Positions 1 through 5,588 of a stretch of DNA of 5,853 bases are shown here, piece after piece. A model generated the notes under the pieces. That model did not search any database. It was given only the letters and a program-made list of their open reading frames with translations, and had not been told where the DNA came from. Both the position numbers and the translations under genes were made by a program. The stretch comes from JBBQIY01 sp964618405. Lineage in GTDB: Bacteria > Verrucomicrobiota > Kiritimatiellia > RFP12 > UBA3636. The stretch covers positions 1 through 5,853 of the forward strand of contig CAZUAY010000250.1 of NCBI GenBank assembly GCA_964618405.1, given 5' to 3'. Numbering within the stretch: position 1 is the first letter of the stretch; every line of letters starts with the position of its first letter.

Positions 1-87
1 TATTGCGACAACTGGGTTGATAGCACAGCAGAGCAGATCTCAGGCGTCACCCTCGGAAAATGTTTTCATCCCTCCCCCGATGGCTGA

Positions 88-120
88 CCGATTACCTACC
101 GCATTACCTACCCGATTACG
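88..120. repeat. degenerate GATTAC-type tandem repeat
   Basis: The 10-mer ATTACCTACC occurs exactly at 91-100 and again at 103-112, a 12-base period. It is preceded by CG and followed by the related CGATTACG at 113-120. The array therefore reads as two to three decayed units of a minisatellite. It ends a few bases before the TTGACA hexamer of the toxin-antitoxin promoter. From memory, GATTAC/GATTACG arrays recur between genes in some PVC-group genomes; this was not checked. Confidence 0.5.
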
Positions 121-127
121 ATCGACA

Positions 128-156
128 TTGACAAAAACCACCAAAAAGCATAGGTT
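128..156 (+). promoter_or_regulatory. sigma70-type promoter of the toxin-antitoxin operon
   Basis: A perfect -35 hexamer, TTGACA (128-133), is followed after 17 bases by TAGGTT (151-156), which keeps the three most conserved -10 positions (T1, A2, T6). Transcription would start near 163 and leave a leader of about 16 bases before the ATG at 179, just enough for the ribosome binding site. An alternative -10, TTATAC at 155-160, sits at a less favourable 21-base spacing. No operator palindrome is obvious. Confidence 0.45.
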
Positions 157-167
157 ATACATCAGAT

Positions 168-173
168 GGGAGG
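168..173 (+). promoter_or_regulatory. Shine-Dalgarno site that fixes the antitoxin start
   Basis: GGGAGG lies five bases before the ATG at 179. It is the strongest ribosome binding site in the window. It favours 179 over an upstream in-frame ATG at 17, which would add 54 residues translated from the repeat and promoter DNA. Confidence 0.7.
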
Positions 174-178
174 TTGAG

Positions 179-379
179 ATGATCGATATAGGTGAAATTA
201 AGAGTGCTATTAAAGCTCTGCCTGAAAAAGACTTAGCTTCATTTTCTTCGTGGTTTGGTAGGTTTGAAGAAGAATCTTGGGACAAACAGATTGAAAACGA
301 CCAAATAACTGGATCGCTTCGGAATCTGATTAAAGAAGCCGTGGTTGACTTTAAAGCTGGCAAATGCAACCCTCTTTAA
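179..379 (+). CDS. small helical antitoxin of a RelE/ParE-type toxin-antitoxin module
   Basis: This 66-residue protein is the predicted antitoxin of the toxin encoded directly downstream. What is seen: a short acidic, helix-rich chain with an LPEKDLASFSSWFGRFEEE segment (about residues 14-32), a WDKQIENDQ stretch (34-42) and a C-terminal KEAVVDFKAGKCNPL tail (52-66). From memory, this pattern (LP..DLA.F..WF..F....WD.QIE.D...G.L..L..EA..D..AG) is typical of a widespread small antitoxin family found next to RelE/ParE-like toxins. The C-terminal helices would wrap and neutralise the toxin in the cytoplasm. No ribbon-helix-helix or helix-turn-helix domain is visible, so how the operon is autoregulated is unclear. 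The gene overlaps the toxin gene by 16 bases, consistent with translational coupling. The start is chosen from the GGGAGG site and the absence of family-like sequence before residue 1. Confidence 0.8.
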   Translation: MIDIGEIKSAIKALPEKDLASFSSWFGRFEEESWDKQIENDQITGSLRNLIKEAVVDFKAGKCNPL

Positions 380-645
380 ACCATTTTACCACTCCAAAAT
401 ATTGGGATTTCTATCATAAGCTCCCCCATAGAGCTCGGGAGGTAGCGGATGATTATTTCAATCTTCTTAAAAGCAATCCGAAACATCCCTCATTGCATTT
501 CAAGAAGATTGGAGACCTATGGTCGGTAAGAGCTGGTATTCATTACCGCGCATTAGGGATCGAAGCAGAGGGCAACCCCAAAAGCATCCTCTGGATATGG
601 GTTGGTTCGCATGCAGAATACGATCAACTTGTAAGAAGGTCATAA
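364..645 (+). CDS. RelE/ParE/HigB-fold toxin of a type II toxin-antitoxin system
   Basis: This 93-residue protein has the usual length and layout of the RelE/ParE superfamily. An N-terminal helical half (TPKYWDFYHKLPHRAREVADD, about 10-30) is followed by a beta-sheet half. Motifs visible are LHFKKIG (44-50), WSVRAGIHYRALG (53-65) and ILWIWVGSHAEYDQL (75-89). R56, R62, H83 and Y86 are candidates for the basic/aromatic active surface. The superfamily includes ribosome-dependent mRNA endonucleases (RelE, HigB, YoeB) and gyrase inhibitors (ParE); the sequence alone does not decide which. The WSVR..HYRALG pattern resembles the HigB/RelE side. The start lies inside the antitoxin gene, so the two genes are co-transcribed and probably translationally coupled. 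No truncation or frameshift is seen, so the toxin is probably functional and held in check by the upstream protein. Confidence 0.85.
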   Translation: MQPSLNHFTTPKYWDFYHKLPHRAREVADDYFNLLKSNPKHPSLHFKKIGDLWSVRAGIHYRALGIEAEGNPKSILWIWVGSHAEYDQLVRRS

Positions 646-828
646 GAGAACACCGCTGTGTCAAGATACACGCTACCGCTGGGTCATGCAAGATGCCGAT
701 GTTCTCGATAATTTCGGCAGTCTAGGAATAAGGCTTTCCATGCACTGGGCGGTGCAGATCTACCCTCGTGTCTGAGGGACGCGCCAGAAGGGCTGCGATG
801 GGCAAGAAGCTTGGCTGCCATTTTGTGT

Positions 829-875
829 AAAACTTTAAGAAGTAGTGAATAGTGAGTTGCGAGTAGTGAGTTGCG
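829..875 (+). repeat. dispersed 29-base repeat, copy 1, with an adjoining short tandem
   Basis: Bases 829-857 (beginning AAAACTTTAAGAAGTA and ending TAGTGAGT) match 5729-5757 at 27 of 29 positions in the same orientation. Here the repeat continues into a local tandem: AGTGAGTTGCG at 851-861 and again at 865-875, a 14-base period. The match lies outside any gene, so it is not explained by shared coding sequence. Confidence 0.75.
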
Positions 876-879
876 CGAC

Positions 880-949
880 CTGCCCAGATATAGTCAATAT
901 GGGGTTCGCCTGACGCTTACGTAATAAACGGGGTCTTGGGCAGAGCCCC
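880..949. repeat. inverted-repeat element with CTGCCCA/TGGGCAG arms and a GGGG/CCCC hairpin
   Basis: CTGCCCA (880-886) is the reverse complement of TGGGCAG (937-943). With a one-base bulge the pairing extends to GA/TC. Overlapping the right arm is a second hairpin pairing GGGG (930-933) with CCCC (946-949). The stretch GGGGTCTTGGGCAGAGCCCC resembles an intergenic motif that recurs in many bacterial genomes (from memory). The two foldings share bases and cannot form together. Confidence 0.5.
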
Positions 950-984
950 TGCGGAAACTACGCACTGCGCACTTCTCTTTCCCC

Positions 985-1011
985 TTCCGTGTTTTTCAGT
1001 GTGTTCCGTGG
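985..1011. repeat. CCGTG-type dispersed repeat fragment 1
   Basis: On the minus strand this begins CCACGGAACACACTGA and ends CACGGAA. The segment at 1294-1324, read the same way, begins CACCACGGAGGCAGTGA and continues with GCACGGAG. The shared CCACGGA...CA...TGA...CACGGA layout suggests two diverged members of one family. From memory, such 'cacgga' strings are common intergenic repeats in several environmental phyla. Confidence 0.45.
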
Positions 1012-1051
1012 ACAAAAAAACCTCGGCGCAGCCGCCTCAGCAACATCAAAA

Positions 1052-1092
1052 ACTCCGTGCTCTCTGTATCCTCTGGGGTTAAAACTTTTAAC
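1052..1092. repeat. CTCCGTG repeat fragment 2 ending in a perfect GTTAAAA-C-TTTTAAC palindrome
   Basis: CTCCGTGCTCTCTGT followed by ATCCTCTGGG is another fragment of the CCGTG repeat family. It runs directly into an exact inverted repeat with 7-base arms around a single C (1078-1092). The core of that palindrome (AAAACTTT, then A-rich) also resembles the start of the 29-base repeat at 829 and 5729. No gene is attached, so a regulatory role cannot be claimed. Confidence 0.45.
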
Positions 1093-1127
1093 GCAAGGAA
1101 CGCTAAGTTTACGCAAGGATCGCAGAG
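1091..1127 (+). repeat. ACGCAAGGA direct repeat
   Basis: ACGCAAGGA occurs at 1091-1099 and 1111-1119, a 20-base period. Each copy is followed by a similar CGC(T/A)(A/G)AG-type continuation. A third exact copy lies at 5588-5596, directly at the stop codon of the membrane-protein gene. The first copy overlaps the right arm of the GTTAAAA palindrome. Confidence 0.55.
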
Positions 1128-1133
1128 CGCGTG

Positions 1134-1162
1134 TTGTGTTTCTCAAAGAAGAGTGATACCAT
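1134..1162 (+). promoter_or_regulatory. possible promoter of the truncated antitoxin
   Basis: TTGTGT (1134-1139), 17 bases, then TACCAT (1157-1162) gives an acceptable sigma70 layout with 3/6 and 4/6 matches. Transcription would begin almost at the ATG at 1169, giving a leaderless or near-leaderless message. This fits the lack of a Shine-Dalgarno site there. It is a weak prediction based on hexamers alone. Confidence 0.3.
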
Positions 1163-1168
1163 TCCCCC

Positions 1169-1291
1169 ATGACGATAACAGTAGAAAATCCTGTGTCCGA
1201 AGCTCTGGAGATGCCTATCCCCGTTCGTGCTTTTATAGCAGAACGGATTCTAGAAAGCTTGGACATGGAGGCGACAGTTACGAACCTTTAA
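1169..1291 (+). pseudogene. truncated addiction-module antitoxin, N-terminal half only
   Basis: Forty codons from ATG to TAA give a protein beginning MTITVENPVSEALEM and continuing PIPVRAFIAERILESLD (residues 16-32). The LP/IP..xRAxIAExLLESLD signature is, from memory, the hallmark of the small 'addiction module protein' antitoxins (Unstab_antitox type), usually about 70-80 residues. Here recognisable sequence stops after residue 34 or so. The last six codons (ATVTNL) and the TAA run into the CCGTG repeat that starts at about 1294. The toxin-binding C-terminal half is missing, and no RelE/ParE-type toxin follows. The gene is therefore most likely a broken remnant left by rearrangement at the repeat. 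It is unrelated in sequence to the intact antitoxin at 179-379. It could still make a short peptide, because the promoter region looks preserved. Confidence 0.6.
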
Positions 1292-1293
1292 TA

Positions 1294-1324
1294 GTTCTCC
1301 GTGCCTCACTGCCTCCGTGGTGAA
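1294..1324. repeat. CCGTG-type dispersed repeat fragment 3, at the antitoxin breakpoint
   Basis: CTCCGTGCC and CCTCCGTGGTGAA are spaced as in the related fragment at 985-1011. The segment starts three bases after the stop codon of the truncated antitoxin, so it marks the probable junction where the rest of that gene was lost. Confidence 0.45.
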
Positions 1325-1388
1325 TCCCCCCTTGCATCATTAACCTTTTTTGTGGCAAAGTCCACACGCTACCACCAACTTCTTACTC

Positions 1389-2162
1389 ATGAAACTCATC
1401 TCTTGGAATGTCAACGGAATCCGGGCGGTTGTCCAAAAGGGCTTTGAAGCCTTTCTTCTACAACACCAACCGGATGTCATCTGTCTACAAGAAACCAAAG
1501 TGCATAACAACGACCTGCCGCCTGCGATTGCGGAGATCGGTGCGGTGGCAGGCTATTGCGGATACTGGAATGGTGCCGTGCGAAAGGGCTACAGCGGCAC
1601 TGCCACGCTCACCCGCATTCAACCGATCACCTACGAAACCCTTATTGGAGATGAGCGCTTCGATTGCGAAGGCCGTTTTCAGTTTATGGAATTCCCGAAC
1701 TTCTTCCTCATCAACACCTACGTCCCGAATGCAAAAGACGATTTGTCACGTCTCGCTGAACGACAGGAATTCGACAAGCTGTTGCTACAAAAAATCAAGG
1801 CTTTAGAGACGATAAAACCCGTCATTATCTGCGGGGACATGAACGTGGCCCACAACCCCATCGATCTCGCTCGACCCAAACCTAACGAAGGTAACGCGGG
1901 CTATACGCTTGAAGAGCGGCAGGGCATGACGAATTATATCAACGCGAATCTGGTGGACACCTTCCGCACCCTGAATCCAGAAAAAGAGCAGTATTCCTGG
2001 TGGAGCTATCGCGGCGGAGCGAGAGGAAACAATGTTGGCTGGAGAATTGACTACTTTCTCGCCACGCACACCCTGATGCCGCTCGTTCAGTCCGCTACCA
2101 TTCATGATCAGGTCACCGGTTCCGACCATTGCCCGGTCGAACTCAATATCGCACAAAGATGA
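1389..2162 (+). CDS. exodeoxyribonuclease III (AP endonuclease, ExoIII/XthA family)
   Basis: This 257-residue enzyme cleaves DNA 5' of abasic sites and removes 3' blocking groups or nucleotides in base-excision repair. It is a cytoplasmic, metal-dependent enzyme. All active-site blocks of the endonuclease/exonuclease/phosphatase fold are visible: LISWNVNGIRA (3-13, N7), the metal ligand in LQETKV (E35), GYSGTA (67-72), NTYVPN (109-114, Y111), GDMNVAH (149-155, D150 and N152), YSWWSYR (202-208), GWRIDYF (217-223, D221) and GSDHCPV (244-250, D246/H247). The length is close to the roughly 250-270 usual for the family. The ATG at 1389 is chosen because the protein then begins MKLISWN, as family members do. 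A TTG at 1350 would add 13 residues without homology. There is no Shine-Dalgarno site before it. Its stop overlaps the start of the acetyltransferase gene (ATGA), and it is the first gene of the likely operon. Confidence 0.95.
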   Translation: MKLISWNVNGIRAVVQKGFEAFLLQHQPDVICLQETKVHNNDLPPAIAEIGAVAGYCGYWNGAVRKGYSGTATLTRIQPITYETLIGDERFDCEGRFQFMEFPNFFLINTYVPNAKDDLSRLAERQEFDKLLLQKIKALETIKPVIICGDMNVAHNPIDLARPKPNEGNAGYTLEERQGMTNYINANLVDTFRTLNPEKEQYSWWSYRGGARGNNVGWRIDYFLATHTLMPLVQSATIHDQVTGSDHCPVELNIAQR

Positions 2163-2617
2163 AAATTCGACAAGCCACGAACGCAGATATTTTTGCCATT
2201 AAAGAACTCGTTTTCGGAATCCTAAAAGACTTCAAGCTTAAACCGGATCCCGACTCAACTGATCGTGATCTCGATGACCTCGACGCACACTATTTCAAAA
2301 AACAAGGGTGGTTCTGTGTTTTAGAGTACGGAAACAAGATCGTGGGAAGTTACGGCCTATCCCGGGTTGACGACACCCTGTGCGAATTGAGGAAGATGTA
2401 TCTTGATACAGAACACCGCGGAAAAGGGTATGGAAAGGCGCTCTTAGAAGATGCGCTGAAGAGAGCATCGGAGCTCGGATATAAATCCGTGTTTCTCGAA
2501 ACAGCCTCTGTGCTAAAAGATGCGGTAAAACTCTATGTGAAGTACGGTTTCGAGCCGTATCAGCCAGCGCATCTTTCACCACGTTGCGACCAAGCCTACA
2601 TAAAGACGCTAAACTAA
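2159..2617 (+). CDS. GNAT-family N-acetyltransferase
   Basis: This 152-residue, single-domain cytoplasmic enzyme should transfer an acetyl group from acetyl-CoA to an amine; the acceptor is unknown. GNAT motif A is clear. ELRKMYLDTEHRG (76-88) is the beta4 strand and turn, followed by the acetyl-CoA pyrophosphate loop RGKGYGK (87-93) and helix ALLEDALKRASELG (94-107). Motif B includes LETASVLKDAVKLYVKYGF (113-131), with the usual Y-x-x-x-GF ending. The C-terminal HLSPRCDQAYIKTL resembles a recurrent subgroup of uncharacterised GNATs (from memory) that also carry a KPDPDSTDRDLDD-like loop (28-40). The start overlaps the preceding stop by four bases, so translation is probably coupled to xthA. 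Substrate prediction (protein N-terminus, small molecule, antibiotic) is not possible from sequence. It shows no specific match to the aminoglycoside acetyltransferases. Confidence 0.9.
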   Translation: MKIRQATNADIFAIKELVFGILKDFKLKPDPDSTDRDLDDLDAHYFKKQGWFCVLEYGNKIVGSYGLSRVDDTLCELRKMYLDTEHRGKGYGKALLEDALKRASELGYKSVFLETASVLKDAVKLYVKYGFEPYQPAHLSPRCDQAYIKTLN

Positions 2618-2638
2618 ATCCAACACAATACCCGTGCT

Positions 2639-3754
2639 ATGTCGGACAAAAATATTCTCCAATACGGCAGTTTACAGAATTGCCACCTACGATTTGAGAA
2701 AGAGAAAAAGGGGCACGTTGCCTTTCTCGGCGGATCCATCACGGAGATGAACGGCTACAGGCCGATGATGATCGAGATCTTGCAGTCTCGCTTTCCGAAC
2801 ACGGAGTTCACGTTTACCTCAGCAGGCATTGCATCCACCTGCTCTACAACCGGCGCGTTCCGTCTAGATAATCACGTCCTATCAAACGGTCCAGTTGATC
2901 TCTTGTTTGTAGAGTTTGCGGTCAACGATGATCAGGATGCCGCCCATTCACGACGAGAATGCCTTCGCGGCATGGAAGGCATTGTGCGGCATACTCGCCT
3001 GCATAACCCGAATGCTGATATGATTATGACTTTCTTTGTCAATCCAAACCTGCTCAACAAGTGGAGTGCGGGCAAAGAGACAATTCCTTCAAAGGCACAT
3101 GCCAAGGTTGCAAAACATTATGGCGTTTCTGTAGTCCATCTCGGAATGGAGTTGGCGGATCAAATCAAGGCGAAATCGTTCAGTTGGGAAATGTTTGGCG
3201 GCGTACATCCAGGAGAGCTGGGCAACAGGCTCTGCGCTAACATGATTGAACGTCTGATGGACATCAACTGGAACGATGAAACTATAGCCACAAAGATGAG
3301 GCCTTACAAGATGCCGAAGCCGCTTGACGAGAAAAGCTATTATCGGGGGCATTTCCTCGACAACAGTAAAATCAAGCGAACCGATGGCGTTACCTATAAG
3401 ATGCCTAACTGGGAAGCAATTGAAGGTGAATTACGCGATACCTTCACAGGCATAAAAATGATCTGCATGGATAAGCCCGGAACCGAGCTGAAAGTTAAAT
3501 TCAACGGCTCAGCCATCGGTGCATACGTTCTAGCAGGCCCAGACGCAGGAATAGTCGAAGCAAGTATTGACGGCACTCCAGCAGGCAATCACAACCTCTT
3601 CCACAGATGCAGCAGTGGGCTACACTATCCGCGAACCATACTATTTGCCTCTGACCTTGATGAAGGGAAACATATTCTGACGCTGAGAGTAAGTGAAGAG
3701 ACCCAATCAAAGGGGCACGCAATGCGAGTTCTGAATTTTGTTGCCAACGGATGA
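2639..3754 (+). CDS. SGNH/GDSL-family hydrolase with C-terminal beta-rich domain
   Basis: This 371-residue protein has an N-terminal SGNH esterase domain (about 25-210) and a C-terminal, probably beta-sandwich, domain (about 235-371). Catalytic blocks: FLGGSITEM (29-37) with nucleophile S33, TSAGIASTCSTTGAFRL (60-76) with oxyanion G63, EFAVNDD (92-98) with N96, and GGVHPGELGNR (187-197) with catalytic H190. The Asp normally three residues before that His is replaced by Gly187. From memory, a related environmental subfamily has the same GGVHP form, so this may be a family trait rather than damage. Probable reaction: removal of acetyl or similar ester groups from a carbohydrate; this is inference. 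The C-terminal domain carries LAGPDAGIVEASIDG (298-312) and an LDEGKHILTLRVSEE segment (340-354). No signal peptide or membrane segment is seen at the N-terminus. The start is secure: the frame is closed by the acetyltransferase stop seven codons upstream with no other start codon between. There is no Shine-Dalgarno site. Confidence 0.85.
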   Translation: MSDKNILQYGSLQNCHLRFEKEKKGHVAFLGGSITEMNGYRPMMIEILQSRFPNTEFTFTSAGIASTCSTTGAFRLDNHVLSNGPVDLLFVEFAVNDDQDAAHSRRECLRGMEGIVRHTRLHNPNADMIMTFFVNPNLLNKWSAGKETIPSKAHAKVAKHYGVSVVHLGMELADQIKAKSFSWEMFGGVHPGELGNRLCANMIERLMDINWNDETIATKMRPYKMPKPLDEKSYYRGHFLDNSKIKRTDGVTYKMPNWEAIEGELRDTFTGIKMICMDKPGTELKVKFNGSAIGAYVLAGPDAGIVEASIDGTPAGNHNLFHRCSSGLHYPRTILFASDLDEGKHILTLRVSEETQSKGHAMRVLNFVANG

Positions 3755-3757
3755 GGA
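3753..3757 (+). promoter_or_regulatory. Shine-Dalgarno site of the membrane-protein gene
   Basis: GAGGA overlaps the stop codon of the SGNH hydrolase gene and lies ten bases before the ATG at 3768. It supports that ATG over the in-frame TTG at 3738, which lies inside the upstream gene and has no such site. Confidence 0.5.
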
Positions 3758-3767
3758 TAAATATTTC

Positions 3768-5588
3768 ATGATCAGAGTATTGCTTTCTTGGACGATCCTA
3801 TTTGGAACCACCGCCGGAATTGGGTTCCTTGCTGTTCGAGCTCTCTCGCGACTCTCCAAGTGCATTGACGGACAGTATCTTGATGCCTTCCAGCTCTTCT
3901 GGGTTGGAACGGCGGTTACGATCACCACGGCTCATCTCGTTCATTTCTTCTGCCCCCTGAATTCCGTCTGCTTGGCCCTGTGGCTTGTAATGGGCATCAT
4001 CGGATTGTCGATCTACTTAAGAAATATTTCGAGACGCTTATTAGATCCTAGGCCTGTTCTCGACTTAAACCTCTGTGTCCGTGTAGTGCTGTTTGTTGTC
4101 TTGATCCTACTTTTTGCGTACCTAGGCGCATCAGGAGTGGTACACAAAAAATGGTCGGGTGCATACGATACTGATCTCTATCATTTTAACGTCATACGCT
4201 GGCTGAATGAATATCCGATTATTCCCGGTCTGGGGAATTTGCATTCCCGCCTTGCCCATACCTCTGGCTTTTTATCCTATTCTTCTCTTGTCGACAATCT
4301 GTGGTGGGATGGCAAAACAGCATGGATAACCTACGGACTCTTCATGACCACCGTATGCGCTCAGTGGTTGTGGATCATACTTGTTGAATCGAGGCGCAGA
4401 TCACGCAGGGTGGTTCTTTTCTGCATGGCAACATTTGCTTACCTTTTGAAGCTGCAAACAACCATTCATCCAACCCTGTATTATGATAATATTGCGTTGT
4501 TACTGCAAGTGGTGCTGATGATGGAGTTACTGGTCGGCTTCCGGGGCCATGCTGCGGACGAACCCTACGACACGAATTACACGTGGACACGCATGACCTT
4601 TCTTTCAACAGTGGCGGCGCTGGGTTTCAGCATAAAGCCGATTGGGGCCGTCTCCTTGCTATTCATTTTACTCCTGGTATGCTACGTTGTCGGAATGATC
4701 CTTTTCAAGGAAAAAGCAAGGCTGCGAACGAGATTCTCAGCACTTTTCGCTGCAGGGTTGATTCCAGGGTTCCTGATTGTGAGTCATCTTTTGCGCAATA
4801 TCATCACGACTGGCTGGTTGCTATTTCCTGCTCCCGTGGGTCATTTTAACGTTGACTGGGCGATGCCTCATGAGCCTATCGGCGAGACTCACGCACATGA
4901 AATGCAATCTGTTGCAGGGCAATATGGTGTGATCAAGGGATGGGCGCGACTTCCGGGACCCAACTACCACAAAGCCACGATAGAGGGGTTTCCCTACTGG
5001 TTCCCGCAATGGAAAGATCGGGTTTGGAAGGGGCTAGAGCCTCGATGGCTTTATCTCGGCTCACTCCTGATTTTGTTGCATGTCGTACGACGAGCGCTTT
5101 CGCAACGAGAACGGCACAAGATCATTTACGACACCTGTTTAATCCTCCTGTCAGCAACCAGCATCTTTTATTGGTTCTCGACTGCACCCGACTTACGTTT
5201 TGGAAGTGCATTTTTTTGGATATGGATGAGCCTTGGCACCTCACTGTTTTTGGAAGGAGCCTTCAAGAGATATTCTGTAGCACTGGTTCTGGTCGTGCTC
5301 CTCTCGGTCTACTCCATGTATGCCCTGTCAATTAGCGTAACTCTGCATCGAAGTCCTCTTATGGCGCCGATCGGCAAGGCTACATCGAAGCGAATGAAAC
5401 AAGTCCTCATCGACAATGGACAAAATCCACCGCTTCCGGTTTACGTGCCTGTTTCGGGCGATCAATCCGGCGATTCCCCATTGCCCTCTACGCCTTATCC
5501 ACTCAACACATTGCAGTTGCGAGACCCATCTTCTTTACGCTCAGGTTTCAAAACCAAGGCAAATCAGGATGCCGACTTGACGCTTTGA
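3768..5588 (+). CDS. polytopic membrane protein, LIC_10190-like, possible GT-C-type enzyme
   Basis: This 606-residue integral membrane protein has roughly 12-14 predicted helices, judged by hydrophobicity (for example 4-24, 66-84, 102-121, 185-207, 239-257, 293-313, 322-343, 453-470, 480-497, 503-524). A conserved-looking loop after helix 4 carries YDTDLYHF (133-140) and WLNEYPIIPGLGNLHSRL (145-162). A second one follows LLRNIITTGWLLFPAP (341-356), leading into a long extramembrane loop to about 425. APDLRFGSAFFW (473-484) and the C-terminal SGDQSGDSPLPSTPYP (563-578) with RSGF (591-594) are further landmarks. From memory, this set of motifs matches the LIC_10190 family of membrane proteins of unknown function. 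The topology and the acidic/histidine residues in the first periplasmic loop recall GT-C glycosyltransferases, which use lipid-linked sugars, but no reaction is established. The gene follows the SGNH hydrolase by 13 bases. Its last codons lead straight into an ACGCAAGGA repeat at the stop. Confidence 0.75.
   Translation: MIRVLLSWTILFGTTAGIGFLAVRALSRLSKCIDGQYLDAFQLFWVGTAVTITTAHLVHFFCPLNSVCLALWLVMGIIGLSIYLRNISRRLLDPRPVLDLNLCVRVVLFVVLILLFAYLGASGVVHKKWSGAYDTDLYHFNVIRWLNEYPIIPGLGNLHSRLAHTSGFLSYSSLVDNLWWDGKTAWITYGLFMTTVCAQWLWIILVESRRRSRRVVLFCMATFAYLLKLQTTIHPTLYYDNIALLLQVVLMMELLVGFRGHAADEPYDTNYTWTRMTFLSTVAALGFSIKPIGAVSLLFILLLVCYVVGMILFKEKARLRTRFSALFAAGLIPGFLIVSHLLRNIITTGWLLFPAPVGHFNVDWAMPHEPIGETHAHEMQSVAGQYGVIKGWARLPGPNYHKATIEGFPYWFPQWKDRVWKGLEPRWLYLGSLLILLHVVRRALSQRERHKIIYDTCLILLSATSIFYWFSTAPDLRFGSAFFWIWMSLGTSLFLEGAFKRYSVALVLVVLLSVYSMYALSISVTLHRSPLMAPIGKATSKRMKQVLIDNGQNPPLPVYVPVSGDQSGDSPLPSTPYPLNTLQLRDPSSLRSGFKTKANQDADLTL

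Larger units (their letters stand above)
646..1168. other. long intergenic region of hairpins and decayed repeats
   Basis: No intact gene is found on either strand. Two small hairpins come first: TGCAC/GTGCA arms at 741-745 and 752-756, and CCCTC/GAGGG arms at 763-767 and 774-778. Neither has a U-tract, so neither is a convincing terminator for the toxin operon. The rest is a mosaic of short repeats, listed separately (829-875, 880-949, 985-1011, 1052-1092, 1091-1127). Open frames here are short, lack ribosome binding sites and show no recognisable protein, so they are treated as chance. Confidence 0.6.

Noticed and set aside
1..87. Open frame entering from the left edge, ending at TGA 85-87
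   Set aside because: Only 28 codons, with no recognisable protein. It could be the tail of an upstream gene, but nothing supports this.
17..178. N-terminal extension of the antitoxin from an upstream ATG
   Set aside because: The extra 54 residues come from the GATTAC-type repeat and the promoter, and GGGAGG sits correctly before the ATG at 179.
686..775. 29-residue open frame downstream of the toxin
   Set aside because: No ribosome binding site and no recognisable sequence. It overlaps two hairpins.
1021..1060. Minus-strand terminator (GGCG/CGCC stem followed by seven T)
   Set aside because: The stem is only four base pairs next to mismatches, and no minus-strand gene precedes it.
958..1266. 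Minus-strand open frame of 102 codons
   Set aside because: It runs through CCGTG and ACGCAAGGA repeats and antisense to the truncated antitoxin, with low-complexity, unfamiliar protein sequence.
1332..1361. Promoter for the four-gene operon (TTGCAT, 18 bases, CAAAGT), with TGTGG/CCACA arms at 1351-1366
   Set aside because: The -10 match is only 3/6 and the arms are five bases long, too weak to call. The operon promoter is not identified.
1350..1388. TTG start for the exonuclease gene
   Set aside because: It adds 13 residues with no family similarity, while MKLISWN at 1389 is the standard N-terminus.
3738..3767. TTG start for the membrane-protein gene
   Set aside because: It would overlap the hydrolase gene. 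The ATG at 3768 has a Shine-Dalgarno site and begins directly with the first membrane helix.
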